From Clostridium sp. MCC353 (GTDB lineage: Bacteria; Bacillota; Clostridia; Lachnospirales; Lachnospiraceae), in NCBI RefSeq assembly GCF_018785315.1, contig NZ_WQPN01000065.1:31113-95112 (forward strand): a stretch of DNA of 64,000 nucleotides, read 5' to 3'. Position 1 is the first letter of the stretch; the number at the start of each line of letters is the position of its first letter. Below, piece by piece: positions 24,626 to 33,783 of this stretch. Position numbers and translations under genes: made by a program. The notes beneath the pieces are model-generated. The model made no database searches. It was not told the DNA's origin and saw only the letters and a program-made list of their open reading frames with translations.

Positions 24626-24696
24626 GTGAAGGCATTTTCAAAAATCCCTTGACGTTTTAATTTAAAACGTCAAGGGATTTCTGAAAATGCCTTCAC
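24626..24696. repeat. Long palindrome related to the MITE termini
   Basis: GTGAAGGCATTTTCAAAAAT...GACGTTTTAA is mirrored by TTTAAAACGTC...GAAAATGCCTTCAC, a stem of roughly 35 bp with one bulge. The left arm matches the end of the element at 3698-3730 closely, so this looks like two element termini joined head to head without an interior. An isolated ACAGTTCAGAA just upstream (24590) resembles the end of the 140-bp repeat family. Confidence 0.8.
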
Positions 24697-24720
24697 ACTC
24701 AGTTTTAAAAAAAAAATTGC

Positions 24721-25944
24721 CTACAGCCGCCCGCCCAGCAGTTCCTGAACCACCAGAGCGCAGCATCCCCGGGCCCCCGTATACCGGTTTGCGTCCACAT
24801 ACTGCACTTCCACATCCAAATGGCTCCGGAAATAGTTATGTTCATAAATCACCTGGTCAAGATACTTTCTCAAAACACGCCCGTTAAACAGCGCGCAGTC
24901 CACAATCACAAGCTGAGGATTTAACAGGTTTATAATGTTTGCAATGGATATCCCCATATACCTGACCGCCGGAAGAAGGGCCTGCTTTAACTGGTCGTCT
25001 CCCATATCCACCGCATTGACAATTTCTTCAATCTCAGGGTATTGGGGATTTTCACAGATTTCCTTCAGCTGCTTTGCCTTTCCTAACTCGATCTGATGAG
25101 CCGCGCTCTCCCGGATTGCATTCTCGCCAATAAAAGTCTGCAGGCACCCCCGCTTACCGCAGTTGCAGACAGGCCCGTCAATATCCATGATCGTATGTCC
25201 GATATCCCCGGTTCCAAAATGTTCCCGTCCAAACGGCTCCCCATCCGACATGACACAGCAGGAAATGCCCATCTGGGCAAAATAGTACAGATAGACATCC
25301 GGCCTGTTTTCACGCTCAAACATGTCCTGGCCGACGGCCCGGGCTCTCACATGATTCTCCACAATGACCGGATAATTCAGCAGTTCTTCCAAATCCTTTT
25401 TAACCGGAAGATCCTCCCAGCCGGTTCCCGTCATGGAACTGCAGACCAGCATGCCGCTCTGGGAATCCACCATTCCAGGCGTTGCCCATCCGATTCCAAT
25501 TATGGATTCTTCATTTATCTCATTTTCACTCAGAATTTCATCCACACACTGTTTTGTTTCCGAAAGCATAGTATCATAACTGCAGCCAATCACCTTCATT
25601 TTGTGTTTTTTAACGGCAATCTGCTTTCCTCTCAAATCGGAGATGTATAAGATAATGCCGATCGGCCCCCATTCAATCCCCAGCGCATATCCTGCCGTCT
25701 CTTCAAAATCAATGGCCGCCGCCCTTCTGCCCAGCGCATTGTTCTGCTCCTTTAACGGCACCTCCTTTAAAATTCCTGTATCCAGCAATGACTTTATGGT
25801 AGTCGTTACCGTTGGCAGCGCCACTTCCAACTGTCTGGCAATTTCGGTCCTGGTAATTGGACCCTCTTTATAAATCGTCCCCAAAATGGCCGCGTAATTA
25901 TCTGCTTTCATTCTCGTCTGATTCAGCCCCGATTTTACGTTCAT
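24721..25944 (-). CDS. ROK family transcriptional regulator with intact zinc motif
   Basis: About 407 residues. The winged helix is GPITRTEIARQLEVALPTVT, residues 33-60. The ROK domain has GIGWATPGMVDSQSG, TGDIGHTIMDIDG and the zinc motif CNCGKRGC. It is probably a repressor released by a sugar ligand. AGGAGG five bases before the ATG fixes the start. It lies alone between the isomerase operon and the Dpp importer operon. Together with the ROK gene at 18559 it makes two candidate regulators for one set of operators, so the division of labour is unclear. Its own upstream region has TATAAT, but not the operator shared by the others. Confidence 0.92.
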   Translation of the reverse strand: MNVKSGLNQTRMKADNYAAILGTIYKEGPITRTEIARQLEVALPTVTTTIKSLLDTGILKEVPLKEQNNALGRRAAAIDFEETAGYALGIEWGPIGIILYISDLRGKQIAVKKHKMKVIGCSYDTMLSETKQCVDEILSENEINEESIIGIGWATPGMVDSQSGMLVCSSMTGTGWEDLPVKKDLEELLNYPVIVENHVRARAVGQDMFERENRPDVYLYYFAQMGISCCVMSDGEPFGREHFGTGDIGHTIMDIDGPVCNCGKRGCLQTFIGENAIRESAAHQIELGKAKQLKEICENPQYPEIEEIVNAVDMGDDQLKQALLPAVRYMGISIANIINLLNPQLVIVDCALFNGRVLRKYLDQVIYEHNYFRSHLDVEVQYVDANRYTGARGCCALVVQELLGGRL

Positions 25945-26064
25945 GTCTACCTCCTCGACTGTACTTATTTAAAAACTATTATAAACGTATTTATTAGGTT
26001 TTTCCAGCCTAACATGATATTAGTTCCTGACTGGCTCCTGACCGTTCATAACAGAATGAATCCA

Positions 26065-26106
26065 AAAGGCCGGACAACGCGTCAGATTCCTGCGCCGTCC
26101 GGCTTT
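26065..26106 (-). terminator. Terminator of the Dpp importer operon
   Basis: On the minus strand AAAGCCGGAC, a 21-base loop, then GTCCGGCCTTTT. The hairpin starts 28 bases after the last ATPase stop codon. The T-run is short but the stem is strong and GC rich. Confidence 0.8.
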
Positions 26107-26133
26107 GTTCCTTCTATATAAATAGGTTCTGGA

Positions 26134-27084
26134 TCAGTTTACCTCATGTACCCTGCAGCAGGTTACAAAATGTCCCTTTGATACCTCTTCCTGCTTCTGC
26201 TGCTCATGACATGCTTCTGTCGCAAAAGGACAGCGGGCCGCAAACCGGCATCCCGGTTTCGGATTAATGGGGGATGTGATCTCTCCCTTTAAAATCTCCC
26301 GTTTTGTGGGGTGATGGATATCCACAGACGGAATGGCAGAAAGCAGAGCTTTGGTATATGGATGAAGAGGGGATTTGAAAAGCTCTTTCGAAGAACATTT
26401 CTCCACCACCTGTCCCAGATACATCACGCAGATATCGTCGGAAATATGGCGCACCACCGACATATCATGGGTTACAAACATATAGGTGAGGCCGTGATCC
26501 ATCTGCAGCTTCTTTAACAGGTTCAATACCTGGGCCTGGATGGAAACGTCCAGAGCCGACACCGGCTCGTCACACACAATGAACTTGGGATCCAGAGCCA
26601 AAGCCCTGGCAATGCCCACACGCTGCCGGCGGCCTCCGTCCAGTTCATGAGGATATGCCTTCTGAAGGCGCTCGTCGATACCAACCAGCTCCATCAGCTC
26701 CCTTGTCCTGTCTTCGGTTTCCTTCTTGGAAAACCGTTTGGAAACCATAAGAGGTTCACGGATCGTGCTGTCTATGGATTTTCTGGGATCCAGAGAGGAA
26801 TAGGGATCCTGAAAAATGATCTGCATCTTTTCCCGGGCTAATTTCAAATCCTTTCCTGTGACCTTGGTAACATCCTGCCCCTCCAGCAGAATTCTGCCCG
26901 AGGTGCTTTCGTGAAGATGGATAATCGTCCTGCCCAGGGTGGACTTTCCGCATCCTGATTCACCTACAACCCCCAGCGTCTTTCCCGCATCAATTGTAAA
27001 TGTAACATCATCCACAGCATGGAGAAGCCCGCGTGGTGTCTGGAAATATTTTTTTAAATTCTGAACTTCGATTACCGGTACCAT
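26134..27084 (-). CDS. ABC transporter ATP-binding protein, DppF/OppF type
   Basis: About 316 residues. Walker A is GVVGESGCGKSTLG and Walker B is FIVCDEPVSALD. The signature loop reads ELDGGRRQRVGIA instead of LSGGQ, a variant I recall from clostridial DppF proteins, so probably functional. The C-terminal oligopeptide-transporter domain carries CRFAARCPFATEAC. ATG 27084 has AGGAGG six bases upstream and starts one base after the stop of the partner gene. Last gene of a five-gene importer operon placed among sulfatase genes. In such loci Dpp-type systems can import oligosaccharides instead of peptides. Confidence 0.93.
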   Translation of the reverse strand: MVPVIEVQNLKKYFQTPRGLLHAVDDVTFTIDAGKTLGVVGESGCGKSTLGRTIIHLHESTSGRILLEGQDVTKVTGKDLKLAREKMQIIFQDPYSSLDPRKSIDSTIREPLMVSKRFSKKETEDRTRELMELVGIDERLQKAYPHELDGGRRQRVGIARALALDPKFIVCDEPVSALDVSIQAQVLNLLKKLQMDHGLTYMFVTHDMSVVRHISDDICVMYLGQVVEKCSSKELFKSPLHPYTKALLSAIPSVDIHHPTKREILKGEITSPINPKPGCRFAARCPFATEACHEQQKQEEVSKGHFVTCCRVHEVN

Positions 27085-27085
27085 A

Positions 27086-28087
27086 TCAACCCTCCTGCTC
27101 TCTGATCTCATCTAAACGGCAGCAGCGGCACTCATGGCCGTCCTCTGTCTGATAGACGGAAATGGGTTCTTTGCGGCATTCATCCGAAGCATACTTGCAG
27201 CGGGGGCTGAACGCACATCCTTTCGGCAGATCGGTGGGATCCGGCGGAAGTCCTTCAATGGGGTGCAGCCAGATTTCATCCTCGTTCATGTCCGGAATGG
27301 CGCCAAACAGGCCGATCGTATACGGATGGGACGGATGGTCAAAAATCTGCTCTTTCGTACCGTATTCCACAATATTTCCGGCATAGATAACAGCCACATC
27401 GTCACAGACCTGGGCAACTACGCCCATATCATGGGTGATCAGCACCATCGCCGTATTATATTTTTTCTGCAAATCCCCGATCAGATCCATAACCTGAGCC
27501 TGGATGGTCACATCAAGAGCCGTTGTGGGCTCGTCCGCAAGCAGCAGATCCGGGTTGCAGGCTAAAGCGATGGCGATCACAACGCGCTGCTTCATTCCGC
27601 CTGAAAACTGGTGCGGATATTCATAATAGCGCTCCGCAGGAATGCCTACGATTTCCAGCATTTCCTTAGCCCGTGCTTCACAGTCCGTTTTCCCGTCATT
27701 ATGAAGACGGATTACCTCAGCAATCTGTTCTCCTACACGCTGAACCGGGTTTAATGCGGTCATAGGATCCTGAAAGATCATGGATACCTTATTTCCGCGT
27801 ATTTTCCTTAAATCATGTTCCGGCATGGCCAGCACATCTTCACCGTCCAGAAATATTTTTCCGCCCGCGATCCTGCATCCGATATCCGGTAAAATCTGCA
27901 GGATCGATTTGGCGATTGTCGTTTTTCCTGCGCCGGTTTCTCCAACCAGCCCCACGGTCTTGCCCCGTTCCAGATTAATGGAAACGCCGTTGACCGCATG
28001 TACGATCTGGTCATCTGATTTATATTCCACCACAAGATCCTTTACGGAAAGGAATGGCATATTGTTTTTTGTATTCTCAGACATCAT
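27086..28087 (-). CDS. ABC transporter ATP-binding protein, DppD/OppD type
   Basis: About 333 residues. Walker A is [14 protein letters not shown], the signature [12 protein letters not shown], Walker [13 protein letters not shown]. The C-terminal domain carries [15 protein letters not shown]. Hydrolyses ATP at the inner face of the membrane together with the second ATPase. AAGGAGG is placed before the start codon. Sits between the permease and DppF genes in the importer operon. Confidence 0.93.
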   Translation of the reverse strand: MMSENTKNNMPFLSVKDLVVEYKSDDQIVHAVNGVSINLERGKTVGLVGETGAGKTTIAKSILQILPDIGCRIAGGKIFLDGEDVLAMPEHDLRKIRGNKVSMIFQDPMTALNPVQRVGEQIAEVIRLHNDGKTDCEARAKEMLEIVGIPAERYYEYPHQFSGGMKQRVVIAIALACNPDLLLADEPTTALDVTIQAQVMDLIGDLQKKYNTAMVLITHDMGVVAQVCDDVAVIYAGNIVEYGTKEQIFDHPSHPYTIGLFGAIPDMNEDEIWLHPIEGLPPDPTDLPKGCAFSPRCKYASDECRKEPISVYQTEDGHECRCCRLDEIREQEG

Positions 28088-28097
28088 TTTCCCCTCC

Positions 28098-28964
28098 TTA
28101 ATTCTTTAATTTCGGATCCAGCGCATCCCTGAGCCCGTCGCCCAGCAGATTCAGTGCCAATACGGTAACGGCAATGGCTAATCCGGGGAAGATGACCAGA
28201 TGCGGAGCCTGACGGATGAACTGGCGTGAAGCGGACAGCATGGCCCCCCATTCCGGGGTAGGCGGCTGTACGCCAAGACCGATAAAGCTCAGTCCGGCCG
28301 CCAGGGTAATGGTCTGGGCCACTCCCATGGTTGCCTGTACAATAATTGGGGAAATACAGTTGGGAAGCAGGTGGTTGATAATGATCCGCCGCTTACTGCA
28401 GTTAATGGACTGGGCGGCTTCAATATATTCATTGTCCCTCTCCTTCATCATCTGGGCGCGGAGCATACGCGCCATGCCCGGTATGCTGCCAACCGACATA
28501 GCGATAATCGTATTGAAAAAGCCAGGTCCTAAAACTGCGGAAATAACGATCATTAAAAGCATGCCGGGAATTGCCTGTATGATATCCAAAAGGCGCATGA
28601 TCACATTATCCACCTGGCCCCCGAAAAAGCCGGCCACAGCGCCTATGCAGATACCAAGTGTGGTGGAAATCGCAACGGCAATAATGCCGATGGAGATGGA
28701 AAATCTTCCTCCGTAAAGAACACGGCTGAAAATATCACGCCCCATATCATCACATCCAAAGAAATGAGATGAGGATGGCCCCGAAAAACAATTCAGCATA
28801 TCCATGGCCGTATAGTCATATGGTATAATCCATGGGGAAAGCAGGGCCAGAACGAATTCAACCAGTAAAACAGCAAGACCGAACATGGCTACCTTATTCT
28901 TTCTAAGCTGTTTCATAACACGGGCAAATTCGGTCTGCCTTTTTCTAGGTTTTTCAGAAGTCAT
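28098..28964 (-). CDS. ABC transporter permease, DppC/OppC type
   Basis: About 288 residues. Cytoplasmic N-terminus, first membrane helix VAMFGLAVLLVEFVLALLSP, then the SSSHFFGCDDMGRDIFSRVL segment typical of DppC, five further helices, and the ATPase-coupling loop EYIEAAQSINCSKRRIIINH. It overlaps the upstream permease gene by four bases (ATGA), indicating coupled translation. Confidence 0.93.
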   Translation of the reverse strand: MTSEKPRKRQTEFARVMKQLRKNKVAMFGLAVLLVEFVLALLSPWIIPYDYTAMDMLNCFSGPSSSHFFGCDDMGRDIFSRVLYGGRFSISIGIIAVAISTTLGICIGAVAGFFGGQVDNVIMRLLDIIQAIPGMLLMIVISAVLGPGFFNTIIAMSVGSIPGMARMLRAQMMKERDNEYIEAAQSINCSKRRIIINHLLPNCISPIIVQATMGVAQTITLAAGLSFIGLGVQPPTPEWGAMLSASRQFIRQAPHLVIFPGLAIAVTVLALNLLGDGLRDALDPKLKN

Positions 28965-29932
28965 TTCTTCACCTTCTTTCCTTTTTTTACGGTAGAATAC
29001 TGGGCCTTAATTCGTGGGTCCACAGCCGCATAAAGCAAATCGATCAACAGCATCATAAGGCTGAATGAAATTGCCAGGATGATGGTTCCGCCCTGTACAA
29101 TCGGATAGTCACGGTTATTGACCGCGCCGATGATATAAGTACCCATACCCGGGATAGAAAAAATCGTTTCAATGATCATGGCCCCGCCCAAAAGCCGTCC
29201 GAAGGCGGTTCCCATCATGGTGATGATGGGAATCAGGGCATTTTTAAGGGCATGTTTAACAATTACCGCATTTTCCGGAACTCCTTTAGAACGGGCTGTC
29301 GTAATATAATCCGCCCGAATTACATCCAGCATAGAAGAACGGGTCTGACGGGCACAGTTGGCAAGGGCGCCCGCGCAGTTGGCAATGGCCGGCAGTATGT
29401 AGTATTTCAGTCCGGCAATACCGGTTCCTATGCCCATGGCCGGAAGCCAGCCAAGCTTTACGGAAAACAGCAGTACCAACAGCAGGGCCAGCCAGAAGTT
29501 GGGAATCGCAACACCAATCAAAGCCAATACCATGGATACATGATCCTGCCAGCGGTTCTGATGGGTTGCCGCCATAATGCCGAGAGGTATGCCCAGGCCG
29601 AAGGCAACCAGCAGAGTTACCACCGTAAGCGTCAGGGTACGCGGCATACGGTCCATAATTGTAGAGATAATATCTACATTAGTAATCCAGGATTTTCCAA
29701 AGTCAAAGTGAATAAATACATCACTCATATAGGTTGCCAGGCGCACGACAAAAGGTTTATCGAGGCCCAGTTCAATTCTCTTTGCCACCAGATCCGCTTC
29801 TGTTGCGGTTGTGCCGAGAATAATCTCCGCCGGATCGCCGGGGCAGAATGTCATCATGGTAAAAACCAGGATGGTAACACCGAGGACAATGGGAATCATC
29901 CATAATAATCGTTTTCCTATATATCTGAGCAT
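28961..29932 (-). CDS. ABC transporter permease, DppB/OppB type
   Basis: About 323 residues with six predicted membrane helices. The start MLRYIGKRLLWMIPIVLGVT is typical of DppB. FCPGDPAEIILG lies in the first extracellular loop and ADYITTARSKGVPENAVIVK is the coupling loop that contacts the ATPase. GGAGGGG precedes the ATG. Forms the channel with the DppC-type subunit. Confidence 0.93.
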   Translation of the reverse strand: MLRYIGKRLLWMIPIVLGVTILVFTMMTFCPGDPAEIILGTTATEADLVAKRIELGLDKPFVVRLATYMSDVFIHFDFGKSWITNVDIISTIMDRMPRTLTLTVVTLLVAFGLGIPLGIMAATHQNRWQDHVSMVLALIGVAIPNFWLALLLVLLFSVKLGWLPAMGIGTGIAGLKYYILPAIANCAGALANCARQTRSSMLDVIRADYITTARSKGVPENAVIVKHALKNALIPIITMMGTAFGRLLGGAMIIETIFSIPGMGTYIIGAVNNRDYPIVQGGTIILAISFSLMMLLIDLLYAAVDPRIKAQYSTVKKGKKVKK

Positions 29933-29972
29933 AAGTCCCCTCCAAGTTGATTTCCAAAAAAGAAACAGTTTC

Positions 29973-31649
29973 CTATTCTGTAAACTGGCAGGCTGCCGGG
30001 TTTACATAGTTTGTAAGTCCGCCTCTCACCTCTTTTACAAGGCCGGCGTCATTGCGCCAGATTGTAAAGGACTGTGGGTTTACAAGGCCATATGCGATTG
30101 CAGATTCTTTGATGTAGTTATGAACCTCATCAATATTCTCTTCCGTAAATCCGTCTACTGTCCAGGTTTTGTATAAAAGCTCAGCCAGATCGTAGTCATG
30201 ACGGCTTGTAGCGTCCCCTGTTTCATAAGCGGCCGGGTCATAACGGATGGTCCAGTGATCCGGAAGGTAGGTTCCACCGATGGTATTTAAGAACATGTCA
30301 TACTTGGTTCCATCCAGACGGATTGAGGTCAAAAGCGCCATATCCACACTGTAAAGCTCTGCTTTAATGCCCACTGCCGCCAGGTAATTCTGGATCATCT
30401 GGGCCAGTCTTGAAACAAATGTGCTGGAAGAACAAAGAATGGTCAGTGTCTCTCCATTGTAATTGGAAGCTGCCAGCAGTTCTTTTGCTTTTTCCACGTC
30501 ATATTCATAATAGGGTTCATTTTTCCATTTCTCAAGGAAGCCGATTCTGTCAGGAGGGCATACATCCCACATCTGGGTGCCGTAGCCGGAACAAAGGCCG
30601 GTTATCAGTCCCTGTGCGTCAATGGCATAGCAGATGGCCTGGCGCAGATTCTGGTCTTCAGCAACTACACGGCTTTCCGCTCCTGAGAAGAACATCTCCC
30701 AGCCCTGCTGTCCATCAGTTAAATTGACGACAAACTGATCATTGCCTACAAACTGTGCTCCTGTGGTGGAATCCACATCGATGCCCAGCTCAACGGTTCC
30801 TGTTTCAAGGGCAATTCCCAACTGGGAAGCTTCTGTAATAATGCTGTAGTTTAACTGTTTTACCAAAGGACGCACACACTCAGGAAGCGCCTCAATATCG
30901 GTCTGCCAGTAATCATCCCGTCTGGTGAAACCAATGCTGTTGCCGGGAGTGAACTCCGTACATTCATAAGCTGAGGTCGTCACAGCTTTGGTTGCGAACT
31001 CATCAGAACTGGCTTTAAAAGCGCTTTCTGAAATGATCTTTGTATCGAATAAGAGAGCCTCAAATGCGCCCACAATATTGGTTGTCAGTTTCACATCAAA
31101 GGTATAATCACCTGTCTTGGTTACGCTTTCCACTTTGCTGAAGTTGGGCATTAAAGCTTTCTCCATAGCTGTATTGATATACCAGACAACATCGGACGCG
31201 GTGATCTTATTTCCTTCACTGTCCGTAATCATATCCCAGATTTCAATGCTGTATGTATAGCCGCCGTCCTTTGTCTCCCAGGATTTGGCCGCCCATGGTT
31301 CCATCTTGCCGCTTGCAGGTGAAAGAATTGCAAGAGATTCAAACAAATTCAGAAGATAGGGGGCGTTTCGTCCCGTATTGGACCGGAAACAGGTAAGGGA
31401 ATCGATGGATACATTATATCCTATATTCAGTGTTTTTCCCCCAAGGGTGCTGCTGGCCGCCACAGGTTCCGTCTCAGGTGTGGCTGGGGCGGTTTGTCCT
31501 CCCGCAGTGGTTTCAGCTCCCGATGCCGCTGCTGTTGTGCTGCCGCTATTGCCGGCTGAGGTTTTAGAACCGCCGCATCCGGCCACAGAAACAGCCATAA
31601 GGGATGCCGCTAAAGCAAGAGATGCCAGCCTGCTGATACTTTTCTTCAT
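29973..31649 (-). CDS. ABC transporter substrate-binding lipoprotein, family 5 (DppA/OppA type)
   Basis: About 558 residues. A lipoprotein signal peptide ends in the lipobox SVAGC, then a Ser/Ala/Thr-rich linker and the large two-lobed family-5 binding domain. ATG 31649 follows AAAGGAGG eight bases upstream; a longer frame to 31712 would mask the signal peptide. The protein is anchored to the outer face of the membrane and delivers its ligand to the permease pair. Given the neighbours, I expect an oligosaccharide or glycoside ligand, though peptides cannot be excluded. Its promoter carries the shared operator. Confidence 0.92.
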   Translation of the reverse strand: MKKSISRLASLALAASLMAVSVAGCGGSKTSAGNSGSTTAAASGAETTAGGQTAPATPETEPVAASSTLGGKTLNIGYNVSIDSLTCFRSNTGRNAPYLLNLFESLAILSPASGKMEPWAAKSWETKDGGYTYSIEIWDMITDSEGNKITASDVVWYINTAMEKALMPNFSKVESVTKTGDYTFDVKLTTNIVGAFEALLFDTKIISESAFKASSDEFATKAVTTSAYECTEFTPGNSIGFTRRDDYWQTDIEALPECVRPLVKQLNYSIITEASQLGIALETGTVELGIDVDSTTGAQFVGNDQFVVNLTDGQQGWEMFFSGAESRVVAEDQNLRQAICYAIDAQGLITGLCSGYGTQMWDVCPPDRIGFLEKWKNEPYYEYDVEKAKELLAASNYNGETLTILCSSSTFVSRLAQMIQNYLAAVGIKAELYSVDMALLTSIRLDGTKYDMFLNTIGGTYLPDHWTIRYDPAAYETGDATSRHDYDLAELLYKTWTVDGFTEENIDEVHNYIKESAIAYGLVNPQSFTIWRNDAGLVKEVRGGLTNYVNPAACQFTE

Positions 31650-31742
31650 ATAAATTTCCTCCTTTTGCCAATTGCCCCGTCCTGCTCCTTCTCCGAATAT
31701 CAGCAGAAACATAATACGGACGCGTTCAGCTTCATTTATTTA

Positions 31743-31788
31743 TTAATTTATTTAATTAAATAATAGCATACGATCTTTTTGCTTACAA
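31743..31788 (-). promoter_or_regulatory. Promoter and operator of the Dpp importer operon
   Basis: Minus strand: TTGTAA (31783-31788), 17 bases, TATTAT (31760-31765), then the near-palindrome 31743-31759 (plus strand TTAATTTATTTAATTAA), placed directly after the -10 box. Identical in sequence to the operator at 24497. Confidence 0.78.
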
Positions 31789-31869
31789 TGTCAATTTTTA
31801 CAAATTTTCCTCAATATTTTTAGTTATTTTAACTAATAATTTTAGGCTTTTTCCTTTAATTTTTGTAAC

Positions 31870-33387
31870 TCAATAACTGACTTTCAGCTCCTCCGGATAT
31901 TTTTCCCGCAGCTCATCCGCGCACTCCTGCCGCCCGGTTTCCTCCAGACGCTTGCAGTAATCGGCCAGATAGCCCCTGCAATGGAACGGTCCTCCTTCCG
32001 CGATCACATTCCACATGGGATCTTCATGATAATGATAGATGTTGCTGAGCATGTTATCAGCCACCCACCTCTCCAGATACCAGGCCCCTTTCCAGCAGAG
32101 TTCCGGCATCGCTTCCGCCAGATTATGGGTTTCATGGGGGTCTTCTTTTACATTGAACAGCTCTTCTGCTTCCGTCAGATGGTAGCCGTCGTGATACGTG
32201 CGTATGTAAATATAATCGTCAAACCGGACGCTCCTCTGGCATACATGGGCGCACTGGCTTAAAACCAGATGGCTGCGCCCCCCGTCTTCACCGGTACGGA
32301 TGCAGTCGGCAAAACTCTCTCCGTCATATGTTACCGGATTCGGCTTTCCAACTACCCGGTTGCAGGTAAATGGAGGGATATCTCCGATCATATCCATGAG
32401 GGTGGGAAGCAGATCCAGATTATAATGGAAACCATGGGATTCCACATTTCCCGGACAGCCCGGCCATTTGATGATGAGAGGGATATGAGTGGTTATGTAA
32501 TCCGCCTCCCCATGTTCGCAGTAGCTTCCCATCTCGCCTAAATCCTCGCCGTGGTCAGAACTGATGATGATGACGGTATCATCATAAATTCCCTGCTCCT
32601 TTAATTTATCAAACAACATGCCCACATGCTTGTCCGCATACCAGATTCCGGTATCATATTCATCGATCATACGGCGGAAATCATCCAGATTTTCCACCGT
32701 TCTGAGCTGCCTTGGCTCCGCCGGATTCGGAGTGCTGTTATATCCGGTCACTTCACAGGCGCTGTGCCCGCCCGGTTTCCGCTTTCTGTGGTATTCCAAA
32801 ATCTCCTCCGTCATCCAGGGGTCAGGAAGGGGGTCCTGTTCAAATGGTTTCCCGTAATCCAGCGGGGTGCGGTATGGAATATGGGGATCCCATACGTGGA
32901 CATGTAAAAACCAGTTCTCCGTATCTCTCTTCCTGTCCAGCCAGTCAAGGGCCACCGGAAGCACTTCATGGGCCGGTTCCAGCCCCCGTTTGCCGATATT
33001 ATAAGTTTCATCAAATCCGCCGTTAAACCACCACGCTCCATGACGGTCCGGAAAGCTGGAAATGCTGGCGGTCTTCATGCCCGCCCGTCTCATCACCGCC
33101 GGAAGGTTATAACGGCCGTTAAAATCCGCCATTCCCCTTTCGTGTCCTTCCCAGCGCATTTCCGCATTATGACCGCCATGTCCCACACATCCGGTATGAA
33201 TGCCGAAACGGCCGGTCATCAGCGCCGCCCGGCTGGGCAGACAGGGTGCGTCCGAACAATAATAATCCGTAAAACGCACCGCCTCCCTGGCGACCCCGTC
33301 AATATTGGGGCTTGTATTTCTGGGATAGCCATAACATCCCAGATGATCAACCCTCAATGTATCGATATCTACATAGAGTATCCTCAT
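31870..33387 (-). CDS. Sulfatase, Cys-type, cytoplasmic (3 of 3)
   Basis: About 505 residues. MRILYVDIDTLRVDHLGCYG supplies the first metal ligands, CLPSRAALMTGRFGIHTG the formylglycine signature with cysteine, and IISSDHGEDLGEMGSYCEHG the second metal site. The tail LFNVKEDPHETHNLAE is the usual sulfatase ending. There is no signal peptide, as in the other two. GGAGGAGG precedes the ATG. It is monocistronic with its own promoter and operator, next to the importer operon. Confidence 0.93.
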   Translation of the reverse strand: MRILYVDIDTLRVDHLGCYGYPRNTSPNIDGVAREAVRFTDYYCSDAPCLPSRAALMTGRFGIHTGCVGHGGHNAEMRWEGHERGMADFNGRYNLPAVMRRAGMKTASISSFPDRHGAWWFNGGFDETYNIGKRGLEPAHEVLPVALDWLDRKRDTENWFLHVHVWDPHIPYRTPLDYGKPFEQDPLPDPWMTEEILEYHRKRKPGGHSACEVTGYNSTPNPAEPRQLRTVENLDDFRRMIDEYDTGIWYADKHVGMLFDKLKEQGIYDDTVIIISSDHGEDLGEMGSYCEHGEADYITTHIPLIIKWPGCPGNVESHGFHYNLDLLPTLMDMIGDIPPFTCNRVVGKPNPVTYDGESFADCIRTGEDGGRSHLVLSQCAHVCQRSVRFDDYIYIRTYHDGYHLTEAEELFNVKEDPHETHNLAEAMPELCWKGAWYLERWVADNMLSNIYHYHEDPMWNVIAEGGPFHCRGYLADYCKRLEETGRQECADELREKYPEELKVSY

Positions 33388-33421
33388 AAAATCCTCCTCC
33401 GGATAATCCGCTTTTTATTTA

Positions 33422-33480
33422 TTAAATAATTTAATTAATTATCTATCTATGAGAATAACATATTGGAAACTGATTTGCAA
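33422..33480 (-). promoter_or_regulatory. Promoter and operator of sulfatase 31870-33387
   Basis: Minus strand: TTGCAA (33475-33480), 17 bases, TATTCT (33452-33457), then 13 bases later the AT-rich near-palindrome 33422-33438 (plus strand TTAAATAATTTAATTAA). It differs from the operators at 24497 and 31743 at three positions. Confidence 0.7.
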
Positions 33481-33566
33481 TTGACTAATATCCACAAGAT
33501 TTTTATTGATTATTTGTGTATTTTTACTATATTATTTTAAAAGCAGTACATATAAATCCATATACT

Positions 33567-33690
33567 AGAAAGAATCCCGCTCACGGGATTCTCCGCCTGC
33601 GGCGGGTCGCTTCAGCAACATGATTCCCTACCGCCGCATTCTAAGCGATACGCAGTGCGATCCTATAGCCAGCAAAGCTGGCATAGGAGG
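33567..33690 (+). ncRNA. Repeat with hairpins and terminator-like end; possible small RNA
   Basis: The block begins AGAAAGAATCCC and contains the hairpin GAATCCCGCTCACGGGATTC and a second GC-rich segment (CCGCCTGCGGCGG). It ends with CCTATAGCCAGC, AAA, GCTGGCATAGG and then CTTTTT, which has the form of an intrinsic terminator on the plus strand. A TTGATT/TATATT pair with a 16-base spacer lies upstream near 33505-33530. A second, diverged copy at 62383 lacks the terminator. Either a short RNA gene or a mobile repeat. There is no coding frame of note. Confidence 0.4.
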
Positions 33691-33694
33691 GCTT

Positions 33695-33729
33695 TTTATT
33701 CAATATGAGCACTTTCCTATTGAATAAAA
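33695..33729. repeat. A/T-rich inverted repeat
   Basis: TTTATTCAATA and TATTGAATAAA are exact inverted repeats around a 13-base loop. It lies between the repeat block and the regulator terminator and could strengthen transcription stop in both directions. Confidence 0.6.
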
Positions 33730-33770
33730 AAAGCGCATGTCCGGACATTCTATCCGTAACATGCACTTTT
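33730..33770 (-). terminator. Terminator of the PTS operon and RpiR gene
   Basis: On the minus strand AAAAGTGCATGT, a 15-base loop, ACATGCGCTTTTTTT. The stem is about 8-10 bp with one G-T pair and is followed by seven T. It lies soon after the regulator's stop codon. Confidence 0.75.
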
Positions 33771-33783
33771 CATCTTTTTATGC

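Noticed and set aside
26620..26660. Defective ABC signature (LDGGR for LSGGQ) as a sign of an inactive ATPase
   Set aside because: Walker A and B motifs are intact and I recall the same variant in other clostridial DppF proteins.
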